Shown: in pieces, positions 24,801 to 33,619 of the stretch
How positions within the stretch are numbered: position 1 is the stretch's first letter
Layout: the number at the start of each line of letters is the position of its first letter
Position numbers and translations under genes: made by a program
DNA from: CBDEFX01 sp965237635
GTDB taxonomy: Bacteria > Chloroflexota > Dehalococcoidia > Lucifugimonadales > CAUZJF01
Reading direction: 5' to 3'
DNA: 64,000 nt
NCBI GenBank assembly: GCA_965237635.1
Contig: CBDEFX010000002.1
Location: forward strand, 1,054,001 to 1,118,000
The notes under the pieces: generated by a model
Databases searched by the model: none
Seen by the model: only the letters and a program-made list of their open reading frames with translations
What the model was told of the DNA's origin: nothing

Positions 24801-25879
24801 ACACGACGGTAGAGGTCGTTGAGGTCGCTGGTGGCGAACCGGCCCCCGTCTAGCTGCACCATGGGCCGCAATTCAGGAGGAAGCACTGGCAACACCGAGA
24901 GGACCATCCACTCCGGCTTGTTCCCGCTCTTTCTGAACGCCTCAACCACCCTCAAGGGCTTGATGGCCTTCTTTCGGCGCGTCCCCGAGGTGGAACGAAT
25001 CTCCTCCTGGAGGTTGTCACGCATCGCGTCGAGGTCGAGTTCTCGCAGCACTTCGAGCACGGCTTCGGCGCCCATGTTCGCGCTGAAGACCTCTTCGTAC
25101 CGCTCGCGGAGCTCCCTGTGCCGGCTCTCGGTAAGGAGCTGACCGACGCGCAGGTCCTCTAGCTCCTCTATTTGCCCAACGGTCTCGTTTTCCAGCTCTG
25201 CCTTAGCATCCTCCAGAAGGACTTTGATGTCCGGAGCCTCAGACTCGGCCGGGTCTGAATCACCCTTCTTGGACTTCTTGGACTTAGACTTCTTCGGCTT
25301 CTCGCTTGAACTGGCCTCTTCGGCGACGGCCTCGGCGTCGGCCACCGCCTCGTCCCCGGTCGGCTCAAGTTTGCCCGCGGCCTCCGCCTCCAACCGCTCG
25401 AGGCCCTCCTTCAGCTCCTGCTGCAGGCGTTCTACGGCGGCCTTACGGAGCTCCTCGTCCACGCTGGTAACCAGATATTGGGCGAAGTATATTACCCTCT
25501 CGAGGTTTCTCGGTGAGAGCTCCAGCAGCATCCCCAAACGGCTGGGAGTCCCCTTGGAGAACCAAATGTGGGCCACGGGGGCAGCCAGCTTGATGTCCCC
25601 CATACGTTCGCGGCGAACTTTGGACCTGGCTACCTCCACCCCACAACGGTCGCAGATGACACCCTTGTAGCGGATCTTCTTGTACTTGCCGCAGTAACAC
25701 TCCCAGTCCTTCGTGGGGCCAAATATGCGCTCACAAAAGAGACCGTCCTTTTCCGGGCGCAGTGTGCGATAGTTTATCGTCTCGGGCTTGGTAACCTCAC
25801 CGTACGACCACGTCTTGATCTGATCTGGAGAGGCCAGGGAGATACGAATCGCATTGAAGTCATTGCCGCTTTGGGCCAT
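21809..25879 (-). CDS. rpoC: DNA-directed RNA polymerase subunit beta'
   Basis: The 1356-residue beta' subunit forms the RNA polymerase active-site cleft with beta. The N-terminal zinc site is [20 protein letters not shown] (Cys 61, 63, 76, 79). The catalytic magnesium motif [16 protein letters not shown] lies near residue 546. The second zinc site [13 protein letters not shown] is near residue 950, followed by the bridge-helix and trigger-loop region [21 protein letters not shown]. A charged Lys/Ser-rich insert ([14 protein letters not shown]) near residues 197-215 extends the clamp region beyond the E. coli form. It lies 129 bp downstream of rpoB on the same strand, the usual rpoBC order. 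Intact. Confidence 0.98.
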   Translation of the reverse strand: [1356 protein letters not shown]

Positions 25880-26008
25880 ACTTCACACTCCTAAAGCGCG
25901 TGATGCTGAGGAAAACGATGTTACTTCTTGGATATCGCAGAACGATCGGCACTCAAGTAAGGCGGAGCCTCTAGTCCTAGATAGGCGCCGTAGTCTATGT
26001 TCGGACAC

Positions 26009-29000
26009 CTAGCTATCGGTCCCTACCACTTCCTGACTGGAAGCGTCGGGCACGTCGCTCGCTTGCTCCGTCCCGCCGGCTGGCACTGTCACTAGGGGAG
26101 CCTCCTCCTCCGGGGCCTCGAGTGTGGAGGTGGCCTGCTCCGTTTCAACAGGGGGCTCCGAGTCTGTCAGCTCCTTGTTGGTATGTTCGGGGAGGGCGAG
26201 CTGCTCTGGTTCCTCATAGAGAAGTTCCACCGACAGGCCCAGGCTTTGCAGCTCTTTGAGGAGCACGTGGAACGACTCGGGGATACCTGGCTGGACCACC
26301 TCCTCGCCCTTGACGATGGCCTCGTAGGTCTTTACGCGCCCTACGACATCGTCGGATTTTACGGTGAGCATCTCTTGTAGGTTGTATGCGGCGCTGTAGG
26401 CCTCAAGCGCCCATACCTCCATTTCGCCGAAACGCTGGCCACCGAACTGGGCCTTACCTCCGAGAGGCTGCTGCGTAATCAAAGAGTAAGGGCCCGTGGA
26501 ACGCGCATGGATCTTGTCCTCCACCAGATGGATCAGCTTCATCATGTAGATGTAGCCGACGGTAACCGGTTGATCGAACGGTTCACCGGTCTGGCCGTCG
26601 TAGAGGATAGACTTCCCAAGGATCGGCGCTGCCAACTGTTCCTCACGGTTGAGTCGGTGTGCTTCCCGCTCCATCTCCTCAATTGAGTAATCGGAGATAT
26701 CCAGCCCTACGTCCTCTTGGAACCATATCCTCAGGCAAGCCTCACGAGCCTCGCCGGAGTTACCCACGGTGAAGAGTCGATCGTAGTCGTATCCGCGTTC
26801 GGCCAGCCAGGCGCGGGTGACACTGAGGTCGATGTGCGACGTACCGTTGTCGTCCAGCGGCCTTGGATCGACGGCGCCGGACTGGTTGATGATCCACGAT
26901 TGGGCAAGGGCGTTCTCTATGGCCACGTCCGGCGCGCCGTCGAAGACCGGTGATATCGCCCGGAAGCCCAATTTACTCGCAGCCTGTCCGAGGTGCGTTT
27001 CCAGTATCTGACCGAGATTCATACGAGCCGGCACGCCGATGGGATTCAAGATTATGTCCACGGGTGTGCCATCGGGCAGGAACGGCAGGTCTTCCTCTGG
27101 GAGGATTCTGGATATGACGCCCTTGTTGCCGTGCCGCCCGGCCATCTTGTCCCCTTCGGCCACCTTGCGCGTCTGAGCCACCCACAGCCGGACGAGCTTG
27201 TTGACCCCGGGGGGCAGCTCGTCGTTATTGGCCTTGCTGAGGACCCTTACGTCTATGACCTTACCCCGTTCCCCATGAGGGACACGCAGGGAGGTATCCT
27301 TTACGTCACGGGCCTTTTCGCCGAATATTGCCCTTAGCAGCTTCTCCTCGGCGCTCAACTCTGTCTCGCCTTTGGGGGTTATCTTGCCCACCAGGATGTC
27401 GCCGGGACCGATCTCGGCCCCTACCCTGATGATCCCTTCCTCGTCGAGGTTCCGCAGGTTTTCCTCGCCAACGTTAGGTATGTCGCGAGTGACCTCCTCC
27501 GGTCCTAGCTTTGTGTCCCTCGACTCCACCTCATGCTTCTCGATGTGGATGGAGGTGAAGCGGTCGTCCTTCACCAACTTCTCGCTAATTATGATGGCGT
27601 CCTCGAAGTTGAAACCTTCCCAGCTCATGAACGCGACAAGGGTGTTCTGACCGAGAGCTAGCTCACCCTGAGCTGTAGACAGGCTATCGGCAAGTATGTC
27701 GCCAACGGTGACCCGACCGCCCACGTTTACGATTGGGCGCTGGTTGATGCACGTGCCCTGGTTACTCCTGACGAACTTTCTCAACCGGTATTGGTTCTGC
27801 TCGCCCTGCGGGTCAGTCACGACCACCGACTCTCCGGAAGCCTCGGTGACGACTCCGTCCGTCTTGGACAGTACAAGCTGGCCGCTGTCCCTGGCCACCC
27901 GCCGCTCCATGCCGGTGCCAACGAGCGGGGCCTCGGGCCTCAGCAACGGGACAGCCTGTCGCTGCATGTTGGAGCCCATCAGGGCCCGGTTCGCGTCGTC
28001 GTGTTCAAGGAACGGGATAAGGGAAGTAGAGACGCTGACTAATTGCATCGGTGAGACATCCATGTAGCCTACGTTCTGAGGCAACTCCATAGACACGCCC
28101 TCACCGATCCGCGTCTCCACCCTGGCCTCGGTGAACTGACCCACCTCGTCTCGCGGCGAGTTGGCCTGTGCTATGTGGACTGTCTCCTCTTCGTCAGCGC
28201 CCACGTAGACGATATCGTCCGGGTCCGACGACACGTAAGGCATCACTGGGATGCGTCGCTCCGATAGCCTCGAGATACGAGGTCTCGTCCTGCTGGTCAC
28301 CACTTTTCCGGCCTTCAATATGGTGTTCCCATCGTCATCTACGATGTCCTCGGTCGACGTCCGGCCCTCCAGGCCTGGATCTGTGTTGAGGATATCTTTG
28401 TAGACGCGGCGATAGGGTGTCTCGATAAAGCCGTACCCGTTCGTGCGGGCATAGGTAGCCAGGGACCCCAGCAGGCCGATGTTGGGGCCTTCCGGTGTTT
28501 CGATGGGACATATGCGTCCGTAGTGGGAGTGATGCACGTCCCTCACGTCGAAGCCGGCTCGCTCCCTGGAGAGCCCGCCGGGACCCAGGGCCGAAAGCCG
28601 ACGTTTGTGGGTCAGTTCGGCAAGCGGGTTCGTTTGGTCCATGAACTGGGACAGCTGCGATCCTCCGAAGAACTCTCTCACCGCCGCCACTACAGGTCTG
28701 ATGTTTATCAGGGCCGCGGGAGTGGTTGTGGTCGGGTCCATCTGAGTGGTCATGCGCTCCTTGATGACCCGCTCCATGCGAAGGAACCCGACCCGGACCT
28801 GGTTCTGAATGAGCTCACCGACGGCTCGCACGCGCCGGTTGCCTAAATGATCGATGTCGTCCGATGAGCGGCCGCCGTTGTTGATCTGAATCATCACGCG
28901 CAGAAGACTGACTATGTCTTGCGGAGATAGAGTCCGGTCATCGAGGCCAACATCGCGGCCCAAGCTGCGATTGAGCTTGTATCGGCCCACGCGTCCCAGG

Positions 29001-29842
29001 TCGTAGCGCCTCGGATTGAAGAACAGGTTCTCTAGCAGGTTCTTGGCGTTCTCGACGCTAGGCGGCTCGCCAGGGCGAAGTCTGCGATAGAACTCAAGAA
29101 GGGCTTCGTCAGGCCCGTCAACCGCCGTGTCTTTTTCAATGGTCGTCTTGATGTAGGGATGGTCCGGGTCTACGTCTACATCCTCGAAAAGCTCGGAGAT
29201 CTCTTCGTCGGTGGAGTACCCCATCGCCCTGAGCAGCATGCTGACAGGGCTTTTACGCTTGCGGTCTACCTTTACCGACATGACGTTCTTGTTGCTGGTC
29301 TTGAACTCCATCCAGGCCCCACGGGAGGGTATGAGCTTTGCCGAGGCCAATCTCCGGCCACTTGCCGCGTCGACGTTGGTTGTGAAGTAAACGCCAGGGG
29401 ACCGCACAAGCTGACTCACTACCACTCTTTCGGCCCCGTTTATGATGAAGGTGCCGGTCGAGGTCATTATGGGGATGTCCCCAATAAACAGGTCTTGGAT
29501 CTTCCTCTCACCCTCTGCCGGCCCCGGCGCCTTTGTGAGCAGCTCTACGGTGACGTGCAGCGCTGCGGAATATGTGATCTCCTTTTCTCTGCACTCCTCT
29601 TCGGTGTATTTAGGGTCCTTATAGCGATGGTCCAAGAACGTGAGCTCGAATCGCCCCCCAGGGGAATCCTCGATAGGGGAGACCTCTTCGAGCAACTCCT
29701 TCATTCCATCAGTTTTGAACCAGTTGAAGGAGTCTAGCTGGACCTGGCTAAGATTGGGAACGTCGAGGACATTGGGAATCCGGCCATATGATCGTTGGTC
29801 GGAATTGACATCGGATACGACCTGAGAGGCGGAAATAGCCAT
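26009..29842 (-). CDS. rpoB: DNA-directed RNA polymerase subunit beta
   Basis: The 1277-residue beta subunit of RNA polymerase. The N-terminal SYGRIPNVLDVPNLSQVQLDSF, the rifampicin-pocket region near residue 385 (GGSQLSQFMDQTNPLAEL, then THKRRLSALGPGGLSRERAG), the VRDVHHSHYGRICPIETPEG block and the C-terminal GGKAQFGGQRFGEMEVWALEA are all present. The rifampicin contacts look sensitive-type (Ser in RRLSALGPGG, His in THKRR). A variable acidic tail of about 60 residues rich in Glu, Thr and Pro ends the protein. Shine-Dalgarno GAGGAG lies before the ATG. No convincing promoter was identified in the 215 bp separating it from the divergent M16 gene. Intact. Confidence 0.98.
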   Translation of the reverse strand: MAISASQVVSDVNSDQRSYGRIPNVLDVPNLSQVQLDSFNWFKTDGMKELLEEVSPIEDSPGGRFELTFLDHRYKDPKYTEEECREKEITYSAALHVTVELLTKAPGPAEGERKIQDLFIGDIPIMTSTGTFIINGAERVVVSQLVRSPGVYFTTNVDAASGRRLASAKLIPSRGAWMEFKTSNKNVMSVKVDRKRKSPVSMLLRAMGYSTDEEISELFEDVDVDPDHPYIKTTIEKDTAVDGPDEALLEFYRRLRPGEPPSVENAKNLLENLFFNPRRYDLGRVGRYKLNRSLGRDVGLDDRTLSPQDIVSLLRVMIQINNGGRSSDDIDHLGNRRVRAVGELIQNQVRVGFLRMERVIKERMTTQMDPTTTTPAALINIRPVVAAVREFFGGSQLSQFMDQTNPLAELTHKRRLSALGPGGLSRERAGFDVRDVHHSHYGRICPIETPEGPNIGLLGSLATYARTNGYGFIETPYRRVYKDILNTDPGLEGRTSTEDIVDDDGNTILKAGKVVTSRTRPRISRLSERRIPVMPYVSSDPDDIVYVGADEEETVHIAQANSPRDEVGQFTEARVETRIGEGVSMELPQNVGYMDVSPMQLVSVSTSLIPFLEHDDANRALMGSNMQRQAVPLLRPEAPLVGTGMERRVARDSGQLVLSKTDGVVTEASGESVVVTDPQGEQNQYRLRKFVRSNQGTCINQRPIVNVGGRVTVGDILADSLSTAQGELALGQNTLVAFMSWEGFNFEDAIIISEKLVKDDRFTSIHIEKHEVESRDTKLGPEEVTRDIPNVGEENLRNLDEEGIIRVGAEIGPGDILVGKITPKGETELSAEEKLLRAIFGEKARDVKDTSLRVPHGERGKVIDVRVLSKANNDELPPGVNKLVRLWVAQTRKVAEGDKMAGRHGNKGVISRILPEEDLPFLPDGTPVDIILNPIGVPARMNLGQILETHLGQAASKLGFRAISPVFDGAPDVAIENALAQSWIINQSGAVDPRPLDDNGTSHIDLSVTRAWLAERGYDYDRLFTVGNSGEAREACLRIWFQEDVGLDISDYSIEEMEREAHRLNREEQLAAPILGKSILYDGQTGEPFDQPVTVGYIYMMKLIHLVEDKIHARSTGPYSLITQQPLGGKAQFGGQRFGEMEVWALEAYSAAYNLQEMLTVKSDDVVGRVKTYEAIVKGEEVVQPGIPESFHVLLKELQSLGLSVELLYEEPEQLALPEHTNKELTDSEPPVETEQATSTLEAPEEEAPLVTVPAGGTEQASDVPDASSQEVVGTDS

Positions 29843-30022
29843 GCGTTCTCACACTCCTCGAGTCCGACAGCCAGCGCGGTGTCTACGATACAGCAGGGGA
29901 TACGGAAAATAGCAAAACTACAGCAAGAAGCGGGACTAGTTGTGAATACCTCAAGCGGTTTGAGGGCATAAGCCTTCAAGCTAAGCCTAGCACAACCCCT
30001 CAAACCGTGTCAAAGGGACCTT

Positions 30023-30051
30023 TTGATGGGCCTGTGGGCATCGCATAGAAT
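30023..30051 (+). promoter_or_regulatory. Promoter of M16 peptidase gene, apparently leaderless
   Basis: TTGATG (30023-30028), 17-bp spacer, TAGAAT (30046-30051). The ATG of the gene is at 30058, only 6 nt after the -10 box. Transcription would thus begin at the start codon and give an mRNA with no 5' leader. Confidence 0.6.
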
Positions 30052-30057
30052 CGGGCC

Positions 30058-30585
30058 ATGCCCACCGACACCAAGGATGGCGTGGCCACCTTTCGCAAGA
30101 CTACGCTGGACAGTGGAATCCGCGTCGTGACCGGCTCGATGCCACATGCGCGCTCGGTGTGTGTCAGCGTCTTCGTGGGCGTCGGTTCCAGGTACGAGTC
30201 AGAAGAACACGCCGGTATATCCCATGTTATCGAACACCTCGTCTTCAAGGGTACCAAGCGCCGCCCCACGCCCGGTGAGATCAGCGGTACCGTGGAGGGT
30301 GTAGGCGGTGAAGTGAACGCCGGGACCGAGCAGGAGCTGACGGTCTATTGGTGCAGGGTGGCCCGGCTATACCTGGAGATGGTCCTGGACCTGCTTATAG
30401 ACATGCTGAGAAACTCGCTTTTCGAAGCCCGTGAGATCGAAAGTGAGCGTATGGTGCTTATCGAAGAGCAGGCCGTGACGAAAGATTACCCCAACGATAG
30501 GGCCGACGCCTTGATAGACGAGTTGCTTTGGCCCGAGCACCCGCTGGGCCGAGACATCAGCGGTACGAAGGAATCTATTACTAAG
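30058..30585 (+). pseudogene. M16 zinc peptidase, N-terminal fragment cut by IS1380
   Basis: 176 native residues of a pitrilysin/mitochondrial-processing-peptidase-like (M16) protease. The start TTLDSGIRVVTGSMPHARSV is typical, and the inverted zinc motif HxxEH is present in AGISHVIEHLVFKGTKRRP. The downstream Glu ligand region (EIESERMVLIEEQAVTKDYP) is also retained. The frame enters IS1380 copy 2 after GTKESITK, losing the second half of the catalytic domain and the C-terminal domain of a protein that is normally over 400 residues. No remainder is found beyond the IS. It diverges from rpoB. Confidence 0.88.
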
Positions 30586-32155
30586 CCCGAATCCACCGAA
30601 GGACACCGATGGACGGCGTGAGGAAAGCGGAAGGGGGGTGAGGGAGCTACAGGGGAAATAGCCTGGGTTCCATTTGGGGTAGGGAGGTCGGCGGACGGTC
30701 TTCATCGCCGCACAGGGGCCCCTATGGCCGTCTGCGGGAGCTGCGATGCGCGGGATGGCGAGAGAATACGCAGCAGGGAACTCTCTCGGACCGGGCTGGC
30801 ACGAGTCTGCGGGGATCTTCGGTTGTCCGGTGGGTGGGTCGGTCGCCGACGGTGCCGTCAGGCCGGGAGTGGAATGGCTCGCAGCCGGGCCAAGGCGCGG
30901 CTGAACTTCTCAGCCCAAGGCCAGCGATCCGGAAGATGCAGGGTCAACCGGCGTGCCGAGCGGGTGAGCCGTCCGGCCAGGGAGAAGAACCGCCGCCGGA
31001 GGGTCTTGGTGGTGGCTATCCGCTCTCCCAGACCGATCCGCGCCGTCCAGCGGGCCAGGTTGTGGGCCATCGTCTGGACGGCCAGCCAGGCGCCGTTGGC
31101 GGCGAAGCGACCCGAGGGGAGATGGTTCAGCCCGACGCCGTACTTGAGGTCGCGTATGGCATTCTCGATCTCGGCGTGGCGGCGATGGTCAGCCTCCAGT
31201 TCGAGCAACTCCCCGTCCCGGTCGGTGATGAAGCCATGATAGCTGTATCTGGCGAAGAGGGCCAGTTGGGAACCGGGCGTCGGCTTCACCCGCCGGACGA
31301 TGAGCCGTACCGGCGCGGCGTCCGCCTAGGCCTGAAAGGGGGTGCAGGTGGTCTCGGCCACATCGGCGGCACCGTCCATCCAGTAAGGAATCGGCGTCCA
31401 GGCATCTTCGGGTATCGCCTCGATGAGATTGTGCAGGCTTTTGTGCTGGCGGATGGTGATGGAGAAGCGGACATCCATCTTGCGGCAGACGGATACCACG
31501 CCATGAGTGTAGAACCCGCTGTCGGCCCGTAGCGTGAGTCGTCCGTCGGCCCCGGCGTAGCGCACCCGTCCCACCGTCTCCCGCAGGAAGTGGGCGGCGC
31601 CGCGGGCGGTGTTGGCCCGGCCCTCGCGCAGCCGGGACATCAGCACGTCTCCGGTGCCGGCGGCGATGGCCGGCAGCGGGTGGTAGCCCCGCTTGCCGGT
31701 ATAGCCGTGGTGGCGGGCGCCCTCCTTGGCCAGTCCGTAGGTCTCGCAGATGGTGGAGTCCAGGTCAATGGTCAGGGGCCCGTCGCCGGATCCCGCCCCG
31801 GCCTGCCAAGCCCGGGCCAGCAACTCGCGGCTCACCCGGTCGAGTTGACGGACGTGGCCCCACCGGAAGCTGCGCAGGAAGGTGCCCAGGGTGGATGGCG
31901 CCTTGACCGTGCCGCCCAGGGTGCAGGCCGTCCCCCCGGTGCGCAACACATCGGCGTCGTCAATGCAGTCGCCCCCAGCCAGCGCAGACGCCACCAGCGT
32001 CATCATCTTGTCGCTCGTGTTCGCCCGCCCCGGGGCATCGCCCAGGTCGAGGCGCTGCCGGACGAGTTCGGGCAGGCCGAGGTGCCGCGCCAGGGTGGCC
32101 GGAAGGAGCAGCCCGGCATTGGCCACCAAACGGCGGTCGTCGAAGGTGATTTGGA
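30586..32155 (-). mobile_element. IS1380-family element, copy 2 (right end deleted)
   Basis: Nearly identical to copy 1 from the terminal repeat CCCGAATCC at 30586 up to GTGATTTGGA at 32155. There the match ends about 150 bp short of the right terminus, so the right inverted repeat is missing. Beyond the junction is the middle of a response-regulator gene. This is the signature of a deletion that removed the IS right end together with flanking DNA. The left flank is CTAAG. Confidence 0.88.
30858..32155 (-). pseudogene. IS1380 transposase, decayed copy
   Basis: Matches the 441-residue transposase of copy 1 with few substitutions but lacks the first nine residues. It has an in-frame TAG at 31326-31328 where copy 1 has GAG (TCTPFQA then stop, instead of TCTPFQAEAD). 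The rest, from KPTPGSQLALFARYSYHGF, continues downstream without further breaks. The upstream part is fused in frame to the receiver fragment at 32156-32315, an accident of the deletion. It cannot make active transposase. Confidence 0.88.
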
Positions 32156-32315
32156 AAATCAGGTCAAAGTCGGTCTCCGTCGCTGCTTTGATGGCCTGAA
32201 ATCCGTCCTCCACCGCAGTGACGTCGTAGCCCTGGTCCTCGATTATGCCCTCTAGGGTCAGTCGAATCCCTGGCCGGTCATCGACTATCAAGACCGTCGG
32301 CCGTTTGACTGCCAT
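32156..32315 (-). pseudogene. Response regulator, N-terminal stub beside its kinase
   Basis: 53 residues of a receiver domain: TVLIVDDRPGIRLTLEGIIEDQ, then the middle FQAIKAATETDFDLIF, where the sequence changes to IS1380. The break falls just before the expected phospho-acceptor Asp (DLIxxDxxMP), so the stub cannot be phosphorylated. The start lies 10 bp after the stop of the histidine kinase gene, so the two formed a kinase-regulator operon. The output domain, if any, is lost. Confidence 0.85.
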
Positions 32316-32325
32316 ACCTCTATTC

Positions 32326-33447
32326 CTACTTATCTTCCTCGTCGTTCTCGAAGGGAAGTCTGACCGTGACGGTGGTCCCGTCCCCCTCTTTGCTACTCAC
32401 ACCCATTGTGCCATTGTGGCGCCCGATGATCATGTTGACTATCGAGAGACCGAGCCCGATGCCCTTGGATTTGGTGGTGAAAAGGGGGTCCATGACCCTA
32501 CCCAGGTCAGGTATCGATATGACCTCGCCGGTGTCGGTAAACTGCAGCTCCACGAAGCCATCGAGGGTCTTGCCGGAGATGGTCAGCGTGCCGCCCTCCG
32601 GCATGGCCTCGTCAGCATTCTTGATCAAGTTGCCAAAGACCCTCCTTATCTGCTCTCCATCGGCCAACAGCTGGGGAAGTGAGGGCCAGAAATTCTTTTC
32701 CACCTTGACGCTCTCTTTCATCGGAATCCTGGCCAGGGCGCTGTCGACGACGGTCTGCGCCAGGATCGGAAAGCGGTTGGGCGGGTTGACTCGCGCAAAG
32801 TCCATGAGGTCCACGAGTATCTCGTTGGACGTCTCTATCTCTTCCTCCATTATTTCCAGGAACTCGCCGATCCTGGGATTCTGGGCTAGGTCCGAGTCTT
32901 TGGCCTTTTTCTTTATGTAGTAGGCGGCATTCTTGATGGCCCCCAGAGGGTTCCTGAGGTCGTGCGCCACACCGGCGGACAGCTCGCCGATGGCCGCCAG
33001 CCTCTCGGTCCGCACCAGCTTCTCCTGTGCGTCCCGAATCTCCTGATAGGCAGCCCGCAGGTCCGCATTGGTCTCCAGCATCACAGCCTGCTGGTTGTTG
33101 ATAGTGCGCCACCCGCCCCAAACGATCCAAACAAGGCCAACCCACAGAATGATGAACCCGCCCCCGACGGATACGAAGACCGTCCAGCGAAGCAGGTTTA
33201 GCTCGGTATCTAGCTCCGCAGGGCTCAGACCGGCCGCCGAGCCCTGCACCTCTTCGCCTATCGCAGCGTGCTGTGCCTTTAGAAGGTCGAATTCACGGTC
33301 GAGCCTGGTCGTGAGTATCACTGTGAGGGCGACGCCAAGGATGACCATGGTCATCAGGCTGACGACCGAGAACTGCACCAGAAGGTTTTCGATGGGGTGA
33401 CGCTTCGCAGAGGCCTGTACGAGAAGGTCTTCCCTTGAGCCAGTCAT
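32326..33447 (-). CDS. Membrane sensor histidine kinase, now without its regulator
   Basis: A 373-residue two-component kinase. Two membrane segments (about residues 24-48, FSVVSLMTMVILGVALTVIL, and 88-112, TVFVSVGGGFIILWVGLVWI) flank a small extracytoplasmic domain of about 40 residues. A coiled linker leads to the H box GELSAGVAHDLRNPLGAIKN with His present, then N box FGNLIKNADEAMPEGG and G2 GIGLGLSIVNMIIGRHNG. The G1 box reads DTGEVIS where DTGxGI is usual, a mild deviation. A TATAAT lies 46-51 bp before the ATG on the minus strand, without a good -35. Its partner regulator at 32156-32315 is destroyed, so the kinase is probably an orphan. The signal is unknown. Confidence 0.88.
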   Translation of the reverse strand: MTGSREDLLVQASAKRHPIENLLVQFSVVSLMTMVILGVALTVILTTRLDREFDLLKAQHAAIGEEVQGSAAGLSPAELDTELNLLRWTVFVSVGGGFIILWVGLVWIVWGGWRTINNQQAVMLETNADLRAAYQEIRDAQEKLVRTERLAAIGELSAGVAHDLRNPLGAIKNAAYYIKKKAKDSDLAQNPRIGEFLEIMEEEIETSNEILVDLMDFARVNPPNRFPILAQTVVDSALARIPMKESVKVEKNFWPSLPQLLADGEQIRRVFGNLIKNADEAMPEGGTLTISGKTLDGFVELQFTDTGEVISIPDLGRVMDPLFTTKSKGIGLGLSIVNMIIGRHNGTMGVSSKEGDGTTVTVRLPFENDEEDK

Positions 33448-33619
33448 CTTCTACGCCTTTACGTCGCTACGACGCCTCGGTGTCATTTCGTCGTATTATA
33501 TCCCTCGCATGGCTGGGGCGAAAGCCGGAGGTCGTGGTGGCATTGTTGACAGGTGTATGCGTATCATTACGTAGTCAGCCTACTCAGCCTCAAGGGCAGA
33601 TGAATCGGATAGTCAAGAC

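Noticed and set aside
31326..32315. A receiver-transposase fusion protein of 329 residues
   Set aside because: It is the accidental joining of a truncated regulator and an IS copy with an in-frame stop; both parts are incomplete.
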